Assembly (NCBI RefSeq): GCF_022701255.1
Contig: NZ_CP031705.1
Coordinates: 6,448,001 to 6,512,000 of the forward strand
Length of the DNA stretch: 64,000 nucleotides
Reading direction: 5' to 3'
Origin: Microcoleus vaginatus HSN003
GTDB lineage: Bacteria > Cyanobacteriota > Cyanobacteriia > Cyanobacteriales > Microcoleaceae
Shown here: positions 35,205-43,998 of the stretch, piece after piece
Layout: each line of letters begins with the position of its first letter
Numbering within the stretch: position 1 is the first letter of the stretch
Made by a program: the position numbers and the translations under genes
The notes under the pieces: generated by a model
What the model saw: only the letters and a program-made list of their open reading frames with translations
Databases searched by the model: none
What the model was told of the DNA's origin: nothing

Positions 35205-38018
35205 ATGCCGTACATAACTATCCCTAAACAATTTAGCGAACCTTCCAGGGTCATCAAATCTCAACTGTTTTTACGACCGAAACGCCTCGCTATTTTTGAA
35301 GCTTGTCTGATCGGCTTAGTGGCCGGACTGGCCGGTGTTTTGCTAAAGTCAGGAGTCGGATGGCTCGGCAGTTGGCGAGTTGCTACCTCGACATTAATTC
35401 CAGCTTGGATATTACTGCCCAGCGTCGGTTTATGCGGCGGGTTGCTGACAGGTTTCTTGGTTGAGCGTTTTGCTCCCGAAACTGCAGGCAGCGGCATTCC
35501 TCACGTCAAAGCTGCTCTCGGCGGAGTCAATCTTTCCTTAGATTTGCGAGTAGCTGTCGCCAAACTTCTGACCACTATTTTAGCAGTTGGTTCCGGTTTA
35601 ACTTTAGGCAGGCAAGGCCCTACTGTCCAAATAGGAGCATCTTTGGCTGGCTGGATAGGTCACTTGATGCCCACTTCCCCAGATTACCGCCGACAATTGA
35701 TTGCTTGCGGTGCTGCTGCCGGATTGGCTGCGGGTTTCAATGCTCCCATTGCAGGAGTTTTGTTTGTAGTTGAAGAACTGCTGCACGACGTTTCGGGATT
35801 GACTTTAGGGACTGCAATTATCGCTTCATTTATCGGTGCAGTTGTCTCGCAGCTTTTGGGCGGCGATAGTTTAAGTTTGAACCTTCGCGAGTACCGAAGC
35901 AGTTTTGAGGCTCAGGAAATCCCGTTTTACATACTGTTAGGAGTTTTAGCGGGATTGCTGGGAGCTTTGTTCACGAAAGGGATTATGGCTAGCTTGCAAT
36001 TTAACAGGCGATCGCTCAAATTAGCGTTGCCGGCGCGAATGGCTCTAGCTGGCATAATCTGCGGGTCAGTAATAGCTTTTCTCCCAGAAACTTTCCGCAA
36101 CAATACGGGTTTGCGGGAGTTTCTGCTGACGGGCGAAGCAAGCGGCATAACGAGTTTAATTGCTTTTGTAGCTCACTTTTTTCTAACAATTATTTCTGCT
36201 GCTTCTGGAGCTCCGGGAGGATTGTTCTCCCCTTCCCTAGTTATGGGTTCTGCACTCGGTCACATGGTGGGCATTGTGCAGGCAGATTTCCTGGGCGTTG
36301 GTTCGCCCGTAACTTACGCTTTGGCGGGAATGGGAGCGTTTTTTTGCGCGGTTACTAGAGCGCCGATTACTTCGGTAGTAATTGTGTTTGAAATTACGGC
36401 GGATTTCAAATTAGTGCTGCCTTTGATGATCTGTTCTGTAGTTGCTTATTTAATGGCAGAAAAGGTAGAGAGCGGCTCGCTGTACAATCGCCTTTTGGAG
36501 TTTAACGGCATTCAACTGACGAAGGCAAAAGCTGCGAGCAATACTTTGAGCGACTTGCACGCACATGACGTGATGCAGTGCCGAGTTGAAACTCTTTCAA
36601 GTCTGCTGACTTTCGATGAAGTGATGCAGGCATTTTCGCGATCGCACCACCGAGGATTTCCAGTAGTTGAAGATGGCAAATTAGTCGGAATTGTCAGTCA
36701 AACCGATTTGGCAAATGCCAGCGAGCGCAATTTATCCGGCAACTCGCTGCTCAAAGAATTTATGACGGTACAGCCGATCGCCGTCAAAGCAAAGGATACT
36801 TTAAGCGAGGTATTGTACAGGCTCAACAACTACAATATCAGCCGCTTGCCAGTCGTAGAAGGCCGGCGTTTGGTGGGAATTATTACCCGCAGCGACATTA
36901 TCCGAGTTGAATCCGATCGCCTCAGCGGAGAAACAACCCAGGGCCCGCATCCAGAACCTTCCTATGTTGTCTATCAAACCAAAGCTCCGCAAGTCGGAAA
37001 CGGCCGCTTATTAGTGCCACTTTCCAATCCCCAAACAGCACCCGCTTTGCTGCGGCTGGCGGCAGCGATCGCGCGCGATCGCAATTACGAATTAGAATGC
37101 CTGCAAATCATCTTAGTACCGCGCAACAGTTCCCCCTCAGAAAGCGCAGTGCGGACAACCAAAAGCCGCCGCCTTTTGCAACAAGCCGAACGAATTATTC
37201 GCAATTGGAATTTGCCCGTACACACCCAAATACGGGTAGCTCATGACGTGCCTAACGCGATTTTAGAGACAATAAAGGAGCGACATATCGATTTAATTTT
37301 GATGGGCTGGCAAGGCGAATTTTCCACAAAAGGACGCATTTTTGGCGATGTGGTTGATACCGTAATTCGGCAAGCAGGCTGCGAGGTGATTTTGGTTAAA
37401 TGGAGCGAAAAACTATTAGCAACACGCAAGAAAAACGAGTTTTCCCCCACTTTTAGCGGGCGGAAATATGCGTCTATAGAATGGGAATTGAACGCCGAAG
37501 GAGTTGATGGTGCAGATAATCCCGCATTGGCGAGATCCTCAGATTTATCAGCGACTCCTGAGAGTGAATTTACCCCGCAGAATTCAGACATTCCAGCCCC
37601 AGAATTGGGGCTGCACACGCTGATGGGTTTACACCGTTGGTTGGTGCCTATTCGCGGCGGTTACAAGCAAGCTGCGGCTTTGCGGCTGCTACCTGCTTTG
37701 GTAGCTGCGAGTGCTGTACCGGAGATTAAATTGTGTCAGGTTCATCAGCCTTCTGTTGCAGAACCCGATCGCGGAGAATTAAAGCAAGCGGCGGAGTTTA
37801 TCAAGCGCAGGGTTAGCTGTTCGATAATAGCGACTTCGGTTTGCGCTAAATCGGTTTCTGATGCTTTAATTGATTTGGCTCAGAACGATCAGTGCGATGC
37901 GATCGTCCTGGGAGCGAGCCGTGAAGGGCTGCTGAAGCAGGTGATTCACGGGAACATCCCGGAAGCTGTGGCGCGCGGGTGCGACTGTACAGTCATTTTA
38001 GTGCGATCGGCCTCTTAG
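35205..38018 (+). CDS. ClC chloride channel/transporter with CBS and USP domains
   Basis: A 937-residue membrane protein. Residues about 20-440 form a ClC core: AGSGIPHVKAAL, LGRQGPTVQIGASLAGW and FNAPIAGVLFVVEEL. CBS domain pairs occupy about 455-575 (HDVMQCRVETLSS; KEFMTVQPIAVKA), and two USP-like domains about 600-740 and 810-937. The external gating glutamate of antiporters (GREGP) is Gln here (Gln137 in GRQGP), while the inner EE pair is retained. In E. coli ClC the same substitution breaks H+ coupling, so channel-like or altered transport is expected. It is long for a bacterial ClC because of the USP part. It starts at ATG 35205, right after the pseudogene region. Confidence 0.93.
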   Translation: MPYITIPKQFSEPSRVIKSQLFLRPKRLAIFEACLIGLVAGLAGVLLKSGVGWLGSWRVATSTLIPAWILLPSVGLCGGLLTGFLVERFAPETAGSGIPHVKAALGGVNLSLDLRVAVAKLLTTILAVGSGLTLGRQGPTVQIGASLAGWIGHLMPTSPDYRRQLIACGAAAGLAAGFNAPIAGVLFVVEELLHDVSGLTLGTAIIASFIGAVVSQLLGGDSLSLNLREYRSSFEAQEIPFYILLGVLAGLLGALFTKGIMASLQFNRRSLKLALPARMALAGIICGSVIAFLPETFRNNTGLREFLLTGEASGITSLIAFVAHFFLTIISAASGAPGGLFSPSLVMGSALGHMVGIVQADFLGVGSPVTYALAGMGAFFCAVTRAPITSVVIVFEITADFKLVLPLMICSVVAYLMAEKVESGSLYNRLLEFNGIQLTKAKAASNTLSDLHAHDVMQCRVETLSSLLTFDEVMQAFSRSHHRGFPVVEDGKLVGIVSQTDLANASERNLSGNSLLKEFMTVQPIAVKAKDTLSEVLYRLNNYNISRLPVVEGRRLVGIITRSDIIRVESDRLSGETTQGPHPEPSYVVYQTKAPQVGNGRLLVPLSNPQTAPALLRLAAAIARDRNYELECLQIILVPRNSSPSESAVRTTKSRRLLQQAERIIRNWNLPVHTQIRVAHDVPNAILETIKERHIDLILMGWQGEFSTKGRIFGDVVDTVIRQAGCEVILVKWSEKLLATRKKNEFSPTFSGRKYASIEWELNAEGVDGADNPALARSSDLSATPESEFTPQNSDIPAPELGLHTLMGLHRWLVPIRGGYKQAAALRLLPALVAASAVPEIKLCQVHQPSVAEPDRGELKQAAEFIKRRVSCSIIATSVCAKSVSDALIDLAQNDQCDAIVLGASREGLLKQVIHGNIPEAVARGCDCTVILVRSAS

Positions 38019-38097
38019 CAAATTTATACCATTTTATTCTTCTTCCTAGGCAGAGCCGGGGAATACATACCCGGAGGCTCTGTCTCCCATCACTAAT

Positions 38098-38162
38098 ACA
38101 GCGTATTCCAGATTTATGAAGTGTAGAGACAAAGACTTTCGCCGTGTCTTTGCAGGGGTCGA
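38098..38162 (-). repeat. Interspersed repeat, copy 1
   Basis: Read on the minus strand it contains ACGGCGAAAGTCTTTGTCTC and ends CTGGAATACGCTGTA. A second copy lies on the plus strand at 60113-60169 (GGGCGAAAGCCTTTGTCCC ... CTGGAATACGCTGTA). Function unknown. Confidence 0.75.
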
Positions 38163-38227
38163 AGTATCTGGAGTATGTTTTATAAACTAATACGGTTCTG
38201 TTAAGGCTTAAATAGTAGACAGATGTG

Positions 38228-38311
38228 ATTTTACTGTTTCAGCCTGCCTCTAGTCCGCAAGTAAACCCAATAGAAAGACTGTGGGGGTATATAAAAAAAC
38301 GGCTTTGCTGA
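38228..38311 (+). pseudogene. IS630-family transposase C-terminal fragment
   Basis: In one frame it reads SSPQVNPIERLWGYIKKRLC then stop. This matches the DDE-transposase C-terminal motif SP..NPIE.LW..K, including the third acidic residue. Nothing upstream continues the gene, so it is a decayed insertion sequence. It differs from the complete IS630-type copy at 51020, so it belongs to another subgroup. Confidence 0.75.
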
Positions 38312-38661
38312 TTTACGGTATGAAATTCTAAAGAGGCCAATTAGAGAAACCAGTATTCATAAAACTTCTGGATTTTCCAATTATTTTTTTCATACCCTGA
38401 TTAAGCATCGCCCAAAATTTTAAGGGTTCCCCGCAACGCCGTCTTACCTCAGCTTTTGACCTGGTATTTTACCAGGTGGGTACCGTTGGCTCGGACTTAA
38501 AGTTTCTGGGTACAAGCCCAGTTTACTGCTGTCCAAACATCTTGATTCCCGAGAGTTAAGAGTTATAGATCAAAAAAACATTATTGGCAGTCACCAACGT
38601 CGCAGTAGAACCTTTATTTAATATATACCAACTAACCCGATTTTGGCAAGCTGCGAGCAAT

Positions 38662-39924
38662 TTAACCTGCATACCAGATAGATTCAACGGTTTGAGCGAG
38701 ATCCTCTGCTGACGATCGCCCCTGAGCCAACTTGTCTGCGTCGAGCACAACTGTAACGTGACCTAGTTTGCGGCCGGGACGCGATTCTTTCTTACCATAC
38801 CAATGGACAAAAGCACCGCTAATTTGTGCCAGTTGTTGTCTTTTTGCTAAATAATCGGACTGGCCTGACTCGTAGCCGAGCAAATTTACCATGACAGCGC
38901 CTGCACATTTCAGAGCCGAATTACCTAAAGGCAGTTGACAAACTGCGCGCAAATGCTGTTCAAATTGTGAAGTTTCACAGGCATCAATGGTAAAATGTCC
39001 CGAGTTGTGGGTACGGGGTGCAATTTCATTGACTAACAGCTTATTATCGGCGGTTAAAAATAATTCAATGCCGAATACGCCGACAGCTTGCAAACTGTTG
39101 AGGAGAGTGCGGGCGATCGCACAAGCTTCAGTTTTCACATCTAAGCTAATATCAGCGGGCGCAATCACCAGATGACAAACCTGATTTTGCTGCTGAGTTT
39201 CTACGATCGGATAAATCGCAATTTCGCCAGTTGCCGATCGAGCCGCAATCACTGCCAACTCGCGATCGAACGGCACAAACTCTTCCACCAGCAAAGACTG
39301 ACCTTGGAGTTTAGCACGAATTGACTCCAAACTCCCTCGATCATTAACAATAAAAGTACCTTGGCCGTCATAACCGTGGCGGCGAACTTTGACGACAAAG
39401 GGAAAGTCGATCGATCCAGCATCCGAGTCTCCTGCAATCTGCACGCTGTCGGAAACAGAAATTGCCGGAAAGTCGATCGCCACCGCCTTAAACAATTCTG
39501 GGGGCAAATCTGCGCTGCAATCCCATTCCCAAAACCTGGGAGTTGGCAAACCCAAACCTTGTAAATAACAGCGCTGAACGTACTTATCCAACAAAGGAGA
39601 AAGCGACGACAAACTCGGCTGAAATAACACACCTTGCTCTTCTAGCGGTCGCAAACTATCCAAATCCACAAACTCATTTTCAAAAGTAATAACACCGCAG
39701 CCAGCCGCCAATTGAGCCGTAGCTAAAACATCATCCACAGCAGCCAAAACAGCACCAGCAGCAACAGAAACTGCCGGGTCAGTAGCATGGGGAGTTTGTA
39801 CTACCAATTCAATACCCAGCGCACTCGCAGCATCTCCCATCATCGAAGCTAGCTGGCCGCCGCCGACAACGCCCACCCGCTTAAATTTTGCAGACGAACT
39901 CGCAGCGGTTTGATTTGATTTCAT
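38662..39924 (-). CDS. purK: N5-carboxyaminoimidazole ribonucleotide synthase
   Basis: A 420-residue ATP-grasp enzyme making N5-CAIR from AIR, ATP and bicarbonate in purine synthesis. Motifs: RVGVVGGGQLASMMGDAA (N-terminal glycine loop), CGVITFENEFVD, KVRRHGYDGQGTF, LVEEFVPFDRE and NEIAPRTHNSGHFTIDAC. The start at MKSNQTA (39924) replaces a longer frame extending to 40011 that adds non-conserved residues. An inserted segment around residues 160-190 (before FPFVVKV) lengthens the middle. It is divergent to purD, with a 337-bp gap. Confidence 0.93.
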   Translation of the reverse strand: MKSNQTAASSSAKFKRVGVVGGGQLASMMGDAASALGIELVVQTPHATDPAVSVAAGAVLAAVDDVLATAQLAAGCGVITFENEFVDLDSLRPLEEQGVLFQPSLSSLSPLLDKYVQRCYLQGLGLPTPRFWEWDCSADLPPELFKAVAIDFPAISVSDSVQIAGDSDAGSIDFPFVVKVRRHGYDGQGTFIVNDRGSLESIRAKLQGQSLLVEEFVPFDRELAVIAARSATGEIAIYPIVETQQQNQVCHLVIAPADISLDVKTEACAIARTLLNSLQAVGVFGIELFLTADNKLLVNEIAPRTHNSGHFTIDACETSQFEQHLRAVCQLPLGNSALKCAGAVMVNLLGYESGQSDYLAKRQQLAQISGAFVHWYGKKESRPGRKLGHVTVVLDADKLAQGRSSAEDLAQTVESIWYAG

Positions 39925-40261
39925 TTGAGTAAAATTCCCCAGAGTCAACCTGCCTATCTTATCGCTATTTGCCCCCGGATGAATTATAGTAATTGCAGAG
40001 TTAAAAGCCAAAAAATAGTTTTAATTGCTTGATTAAATCGAGGCAGAACCTAGAAAAATTGCGCGGCTAAAGTCTTTAATTATTGCACCCTCCCAGCCAT
40101 TGAGAAACAGCCGTCGAACGCCACTCCTCCAGAAAAGTGCCACATCTAGCAATTCCCTAGCGCCAAGCATGGCATAATTGACAGCACTGCAAAAAGTAGA
40201 TAGACAGTGCAAACACTGAAAATCAGACATTCAGAGAACAAAATTTATAGGTGAGGATACT
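39925..40261. other. Intergenic region between purK and purD
   Basis: 337 bp between divergent purine genes; promoters for both are expected. No riboswitch or repeat was recognised. A ribosome-binding-like GTGAGGA lies five bases before the purD GTG start. Confidence 0.5.
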
Positions 40262-41542
40262 GTGAAAGTTTTAGTTGTGGGGAACGGAGGTCGCGAACAC
40301 GCGATCGCAAAAAAACTGCTAGAATCTACGCGGATTAAACAAGTATTCTGCGTACCGGGCAACGGCGGCACAGCTACCACCCAAGGCTGTCAAAATCTGT
40401 CGCTCAACATCGACGACTTCCAAGGCATCGAACGCTTTGTGATGGTCAACAACATCGGATTAGTCATCGTCGGCCCCGAATTGCCCCTATCGCTAGGCAT
40501 CGCCGACTATTTCCAACAGAAAAGACTCATGATTTTCGGGCCCACCAAAGCCGGTGCCCAAATTGAATCCAGCAAATCCTGGGCCAAAGAATTGATGCTT
40601 CAAGCAGGCATCCCAACACCCAAAGCTGCCGTATTTACAGACGCAGAAGCAGCCAAAGCATACGTTCTGGAACAAGGAATCCCGATAGTCATCAAAGCAG
40701 ACGGACTCGCATCAGGCAAAGGAGTCACCGTTGCCACCACCGTCAAAATGGCTCACAGCGCCATCAACACCATTTTCCGAGGCGAATTCGGCACCGACAA
40801 CATCCGAGTAGTCGTCGAAGAATTCTTAACAGGTCAAGAAGTCTCGATTCTTGCCCTCACCGACGGCATCACAGTGGAACCGTTGTTGCCCGCCCAAGAC
40901 CACAAAGCTATCGGCGAAGGCGACAAGGGAGCCAACACCGGCGGTATGGGAGCCTACGCCCCAGCGCCCATTGTCACCCCGGAACTCATGGAAAGGATTC
41001 AAGAAGAAATTCTCGAACCCACTCTCGCAGCATTGCAAAAACGCAAAATCGACTACCGGGGTGTACTCTACGCAGGTTTAATGATTACCCCCGACGGAGA
41101 ACCCAAAGTCTTAGAATTCAACTGCCGTTTCGGAGATCCCGAAACTCAAGCGGTTTTGTCACTGCTGGAAACTCCTTTAGAAGATTTGGTGCTGGCCTGC
41201 TGTCAGCAGCGTCTCGGTGAATCTTCTATTCGCTGGAAGTCGGGGGCCTCTGTTTGCGTAGTTTTGGCTTCTGGCGGCTATCCCGGAAGTTATCAAAAAG
41301 GCAAAGTTATTACAGGTATCGAGGAAGCTGAAGCCCAAGGAGCAGAAGTGTTTCACGCCGGCACCCAGTTAAAGCAGCAGCAGTTGGTGAGCGACGGCGG
41401 CCGGGTTTTGGGCGTCACTGCGACGGGAGAAACTTTGGAACAAGCTATTTCCAAGGCTTATGCAGCAGTTGATTGCATCCAATTTGAAGGCGTCTACTGT
41501 CGCCGGGACATCGGCCGCCGAGCTCTGGGTGATAAAAATTAG
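40262..41542 (+). CDS. purD: Phosphoribosylamine-glycine ligase
   Basis: A 426-residue ATP-grasp ligase making GAR from phosphoribosylamine, glycine and ATP. It starts at GTG (MKVLVVGNGGREHAIAKKL), supported by GTGAGGA five bases upstream. Further motifs: IVIKADGLASGKGV, ANTGGMGAYAPAP and VLEFNCRFGDPETQAVL. The gene precedes nblS by 170 bases on the same strand, an arrangement I recall from other cyanobacteria. Confidence 0.96.
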   Translation: MKVLVVGNGGREHAIAKKLLESTRIKQVFCVPGNGGTATTQGCQNLSLNIDDFQGIERFVMVNNIGLVIVGPELPLSLGIADYFQQKRLMIFGPTKAGAQIESSKSWAKELMLQAGIPTPKAAVFTDAEAAKAYVLEQGIPIVIKADGLASGKGVTVATTVKMAHSAINTIFRGEFGTDNIRVVVEEFLTGQEVSILALTDGITVEPLLPAQDHKAIGEGDKGANTGGMGAYAPAPIVTPELMERIQEEILEPTLAALQKRKIDYRGVLYAGLMITPDGEPKVLEFNCRFGDPETQAVLSLLETPLEDLVLACCQQRLGESSIRWKSGASVCVVLASGGYPGSYQKGKVITGIEEAEAQGAEVFHAGTQLKQQQLVSDGGRVLGVTATGETLEQAISKAYAAVDCIQFEGVYCRRDIGRRALGDKN

Positions 41543-41712
41543 GAATTGCGACATCGGCCGCCATCCGAAAGCCAAGCAATCTCAATGTAGAAATGTAACA
41601 ATGAAGTTTGGTATCTATGCGGTGGCGGTAGCGGACAAGTCGCAGCAGAAAATTCGATCGGGAGCCAACTGAATTGATCTTGCTTTTAATATTGAACTGG
41701 TGAACTGGTGAA

Positions 41713-43878
41713 ATGCTGGCCATACTAAACAAAATCGGAGAAATTATTGCCCGCTGGTGGTCGGATTTTACCCTCCAGACCCGCCTGATGGCCGCTGCTA
41801 CCCTCGTAGTGTCGTTAATTATGAGTGGCCTCACATTCTGGGCCGTGAATACTATCCAGCAAGACGCCCGACTTAACGATACTCGCTACGGTCGCGACCT
41901 CGGCCTGCTGTTGGCGGCAAATGTGGCGCCGCTGATTGCCAATAACGATCGCTCCGAAGTCGCCCGCTTTTCCCGCCAATTTTACAGCAGCACCTCCAGC
42001 GTCCGCTATATGCTTTATGCAGACGAAGCGGGGGATATTTTTTTGGGGATACCTTTCTCGGAATCGGAGGTGGAAACTTCCCTGACGCTGCGTCGCCAAA
42101 TTAAACTTCCGGATAATTTTATCGCCGACATTGAGGCGAGAAATTTAACTTCTTTGCCTTTGGTGCGGCAGCATTTGACGCCAGATGGAGAAGTTACTGA
42201 TGTATTTGTGCCGTTAATTCATGAAGACAAATATTTGGGAGTTTTGGCGATCGGCATTAACCCAAATCCCGCCGCAGTTATCTCTTCAAATCTGACTAGG
42301 GATGTCACTTTAGCAGTATTTGTCACCATTTGGGTGATGGTAATTTTGGGGGCTGTATTTAATGCCCTGACAATTACTCAGCCGATCAAACAATTAGTCT
42401 TTGGGGTGAAAAATATTGCCAGCGGGAATTTTAAGCAGCGAGTTGACCTGCCTTTAGGGGGAGAATTGGGCGAGTTGATCGGCAGTTTTAATGAAATGGC
42501 CCAGAAACTCGAAAGTTATGAAGAACAAAATATTGAAGAGCTGACAGCGGAAAAAGCTAAGTTACAAACTTTGGTATCAACGATTGCTGATGGCGCGCTT
42601 TTATTAGACGCAAATTTGCAGGTGATTTTAGTTAATCCGACGGGGAAGCGGATTTTTGGATGGGAAGGCAAAAAGGCGATCGGAGTAAATGTTCTTAACA
42701 TTTTGCCTTCGGAAGTGCAGCAGGACTTGGCGAGACCTTTGCAGGAAATAGCTGCGGGCGATCGCGAAGGCGGCGAATTTCGCATCTCTATGAGCGAACC
42801 CGTTAACCGTACAATTCGGATTGTTTTAACTACAGTCATTCTGCACAAAGCGCCCGGTGCAGAACCGCTGTGCAAAAGCTGCATCCGCCATGAGGAAGAT
42901 ACCTGTACCGAACCACAACACCCGATAGCTGTAGAGTGTACTTTCTACGAGCAAACCTCCAAGCATCAAGGTTCCGGAAATTACCGAGAAAGTCTCAAAG
43001 GCATTGCAATGACAGTGCAGGACATTACTCGCGAAGTAGAGCTTAATGAGGCTAAAAGCAATTTTATCAGCAATGTTTCTCACGAATTGAGAACACCTTT
43101 ATTTAATATCAAATCTTTTATCGAGACTCTCCACGAGTACGGAGAAGACCTTCTAGAAAGCGAGCGCAGGGAATTCCTAGAAATTGCCAATCGAGAAACC
43201 GATCGACTAACTCGTTTAGTTAACGACGTGTTAGACTTATCGCGACTGGAATCCTGCCGAGTTTATCACTTGGAAGCTGTTGACCTCCCGCAAGCTGTGG
43301 AACAAACCCTGCGGACTTATCAGTTAAATGCTAAGGATAAAGGCATTGAATTAGAGCAAGAAGTTGACCCGTATTTGCCGCCTGCTTTAGGTCATTACGA
43401 TTTGTTACTGCAAGTATTTGCAAATTTAGTAGGAAATGCCTTAAAATTTACCCAGTCCGGCGGCAAGGTGGCAATTCGAGCGTATTTGCTAGAGCCGGAG
43501 GCGCCCACCCACAAAGATGGTCAATCCGTCAACCACAACTTGTCACCGGATGCCCAACATTTTCCGGTAGTGCGGATCGAAATTTCTGATACTGGAATTG
43601 GCATCGATCCCGAAGATCAACAAGCCATCTTCGATCGCTTTTTCCGGGTAGAAAACCGAGTACACACTTTAGAAGGAACGGGATTGGGTCTTTCTATTGT
43701 TAGAAACATTATTGACAAGCACCACACTAAAATTAATTTAGTTAGCGAAGTTAATGTGGGTACGACTTTCTGGTTCGACTTGGCAGTTTATCACCCGAAA
43801 CAAACAGTAGATGTGGAAAATTCTTGGCCAGTGGAAGTAACGGTGGAGAGTGAAACAATTGCGAGTCATGTTAAGTAA
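41713..43878 (+). CDS. nblS: NblS/Hik33-like sensor histidine kinase
   Basis: A 721-residue membrane kinase; homologues control photosynthetic-gene and stress responses (high light, nutrient limitation, cold) with RpaB-type regulators. Order: TM1 (about 22-44), extracytoplasmic region, TM2 (about 199-222), HAMP (ITQPIKQLVFGVKNI), PAS (about 290-440), HisKA with NVSHELRTPLFN (His457) and HATPase with GTGLGLSIVRNIID. In the PAS region a Cys cluster is seen: Cys387, Cys390, Cys398 and Cys409 (CKSC, then spaced Cys), which could bind metal or sense redox state. The gene follows purD. Confidence 0.9.
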   Translation: MLAILNKIGEIIARWWSDFTLQTRLMAAATLVVSLIMSGLTFWAVNTIQQDARLNDTRYGRDLGLLLAANVAPLIANNDRSEVARFSRQFYSSTSSVRYMLYADEAGDIFLGIPFSESEVETSLTLRRQIKLPDNFIADIEARNLTSLPLVRQHLTPDGEVTDVFVPLIHEDKYLGVLAIGINPNPAAVISSNLTRDVTLAVFVTIWVMVILGAVFNALTITQPIKQLVFGVKNIASGNFKQRVDLPLGGELGELIGSFNEMAQKLESYEEQNIEELTAEKAKLQTLVSTIADGALLLDANLQVILVNPTGKRIFGWEGKKAIGVNVLNILPSEVQQDLARPLQEIAAGDREGGEFRISMSEPVNRTIRIVLTTVILHKAPGAEPLCKSCIRHEEDTCTEPQHPIAVECTFYEQTSKHQGSGNYRESLKGIAMTVQDITREVELNEAKSNFISNVSHELRTPLFNIKSFIETLHEYGEDLLESERREFLEIANRETDRLTRLVNDVLDLSRLESCRVYHLEAVDLPQAVEQTLRTYQLNAKDKGIELEQEVDPYLPPALGHYDLLLQVFANLVGNALKFTQSGGKVAIRAYLLEPEAPTHKDGQSVNHNLSPDAQHFPVVRIEISDTGIGIDPEDQQAIFDRFFRVENRVHTLEGTGLGLSIVRNIIDKHHTKINLVSEVNVGTTFWFDLAVYHPKQTVDVENSWPVEVTVESETIASHVK

Positions 43879-43890
43879 GCCCGCTTAATT

Positions 43891-43945
43891 AAACGTAAAA
43901 CGCGATCGGTCTTAAAGCCCCGACTTCTTAAAGAAGTCGGGGTTC
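43891..43945. terminator. Hairpin CCCCGACTTC/GAAGTCGGGG, copy 1
   Basis: A 10-bp stem with a TTAAA loop downstream of nblS. The same hairpin, with similar left flank (AACGTAAAACG..GATCG), recurs at 49384-49440, so it may be a mobile repeat used as a terminator. The U-run is weak (TTCTGCTTATTTTG). Confidence 0.6.
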
Positions 43946-43998
43946 TGCTTATTTTGTTTAAAGATTCTCCTAATAAGCCTGACCAAATGCTGACATCA

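Larger units (their letters stand above)
38019..38661. other. Intergenic region with repeat and transposase remnant
   Basis: Contains an interspersed repeat at 38098-38162 and a fragment of an IS630-type transposase at 38228-38311. The remaining sequence between 38311 and purK shows no gene. Confidence 0.6.
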
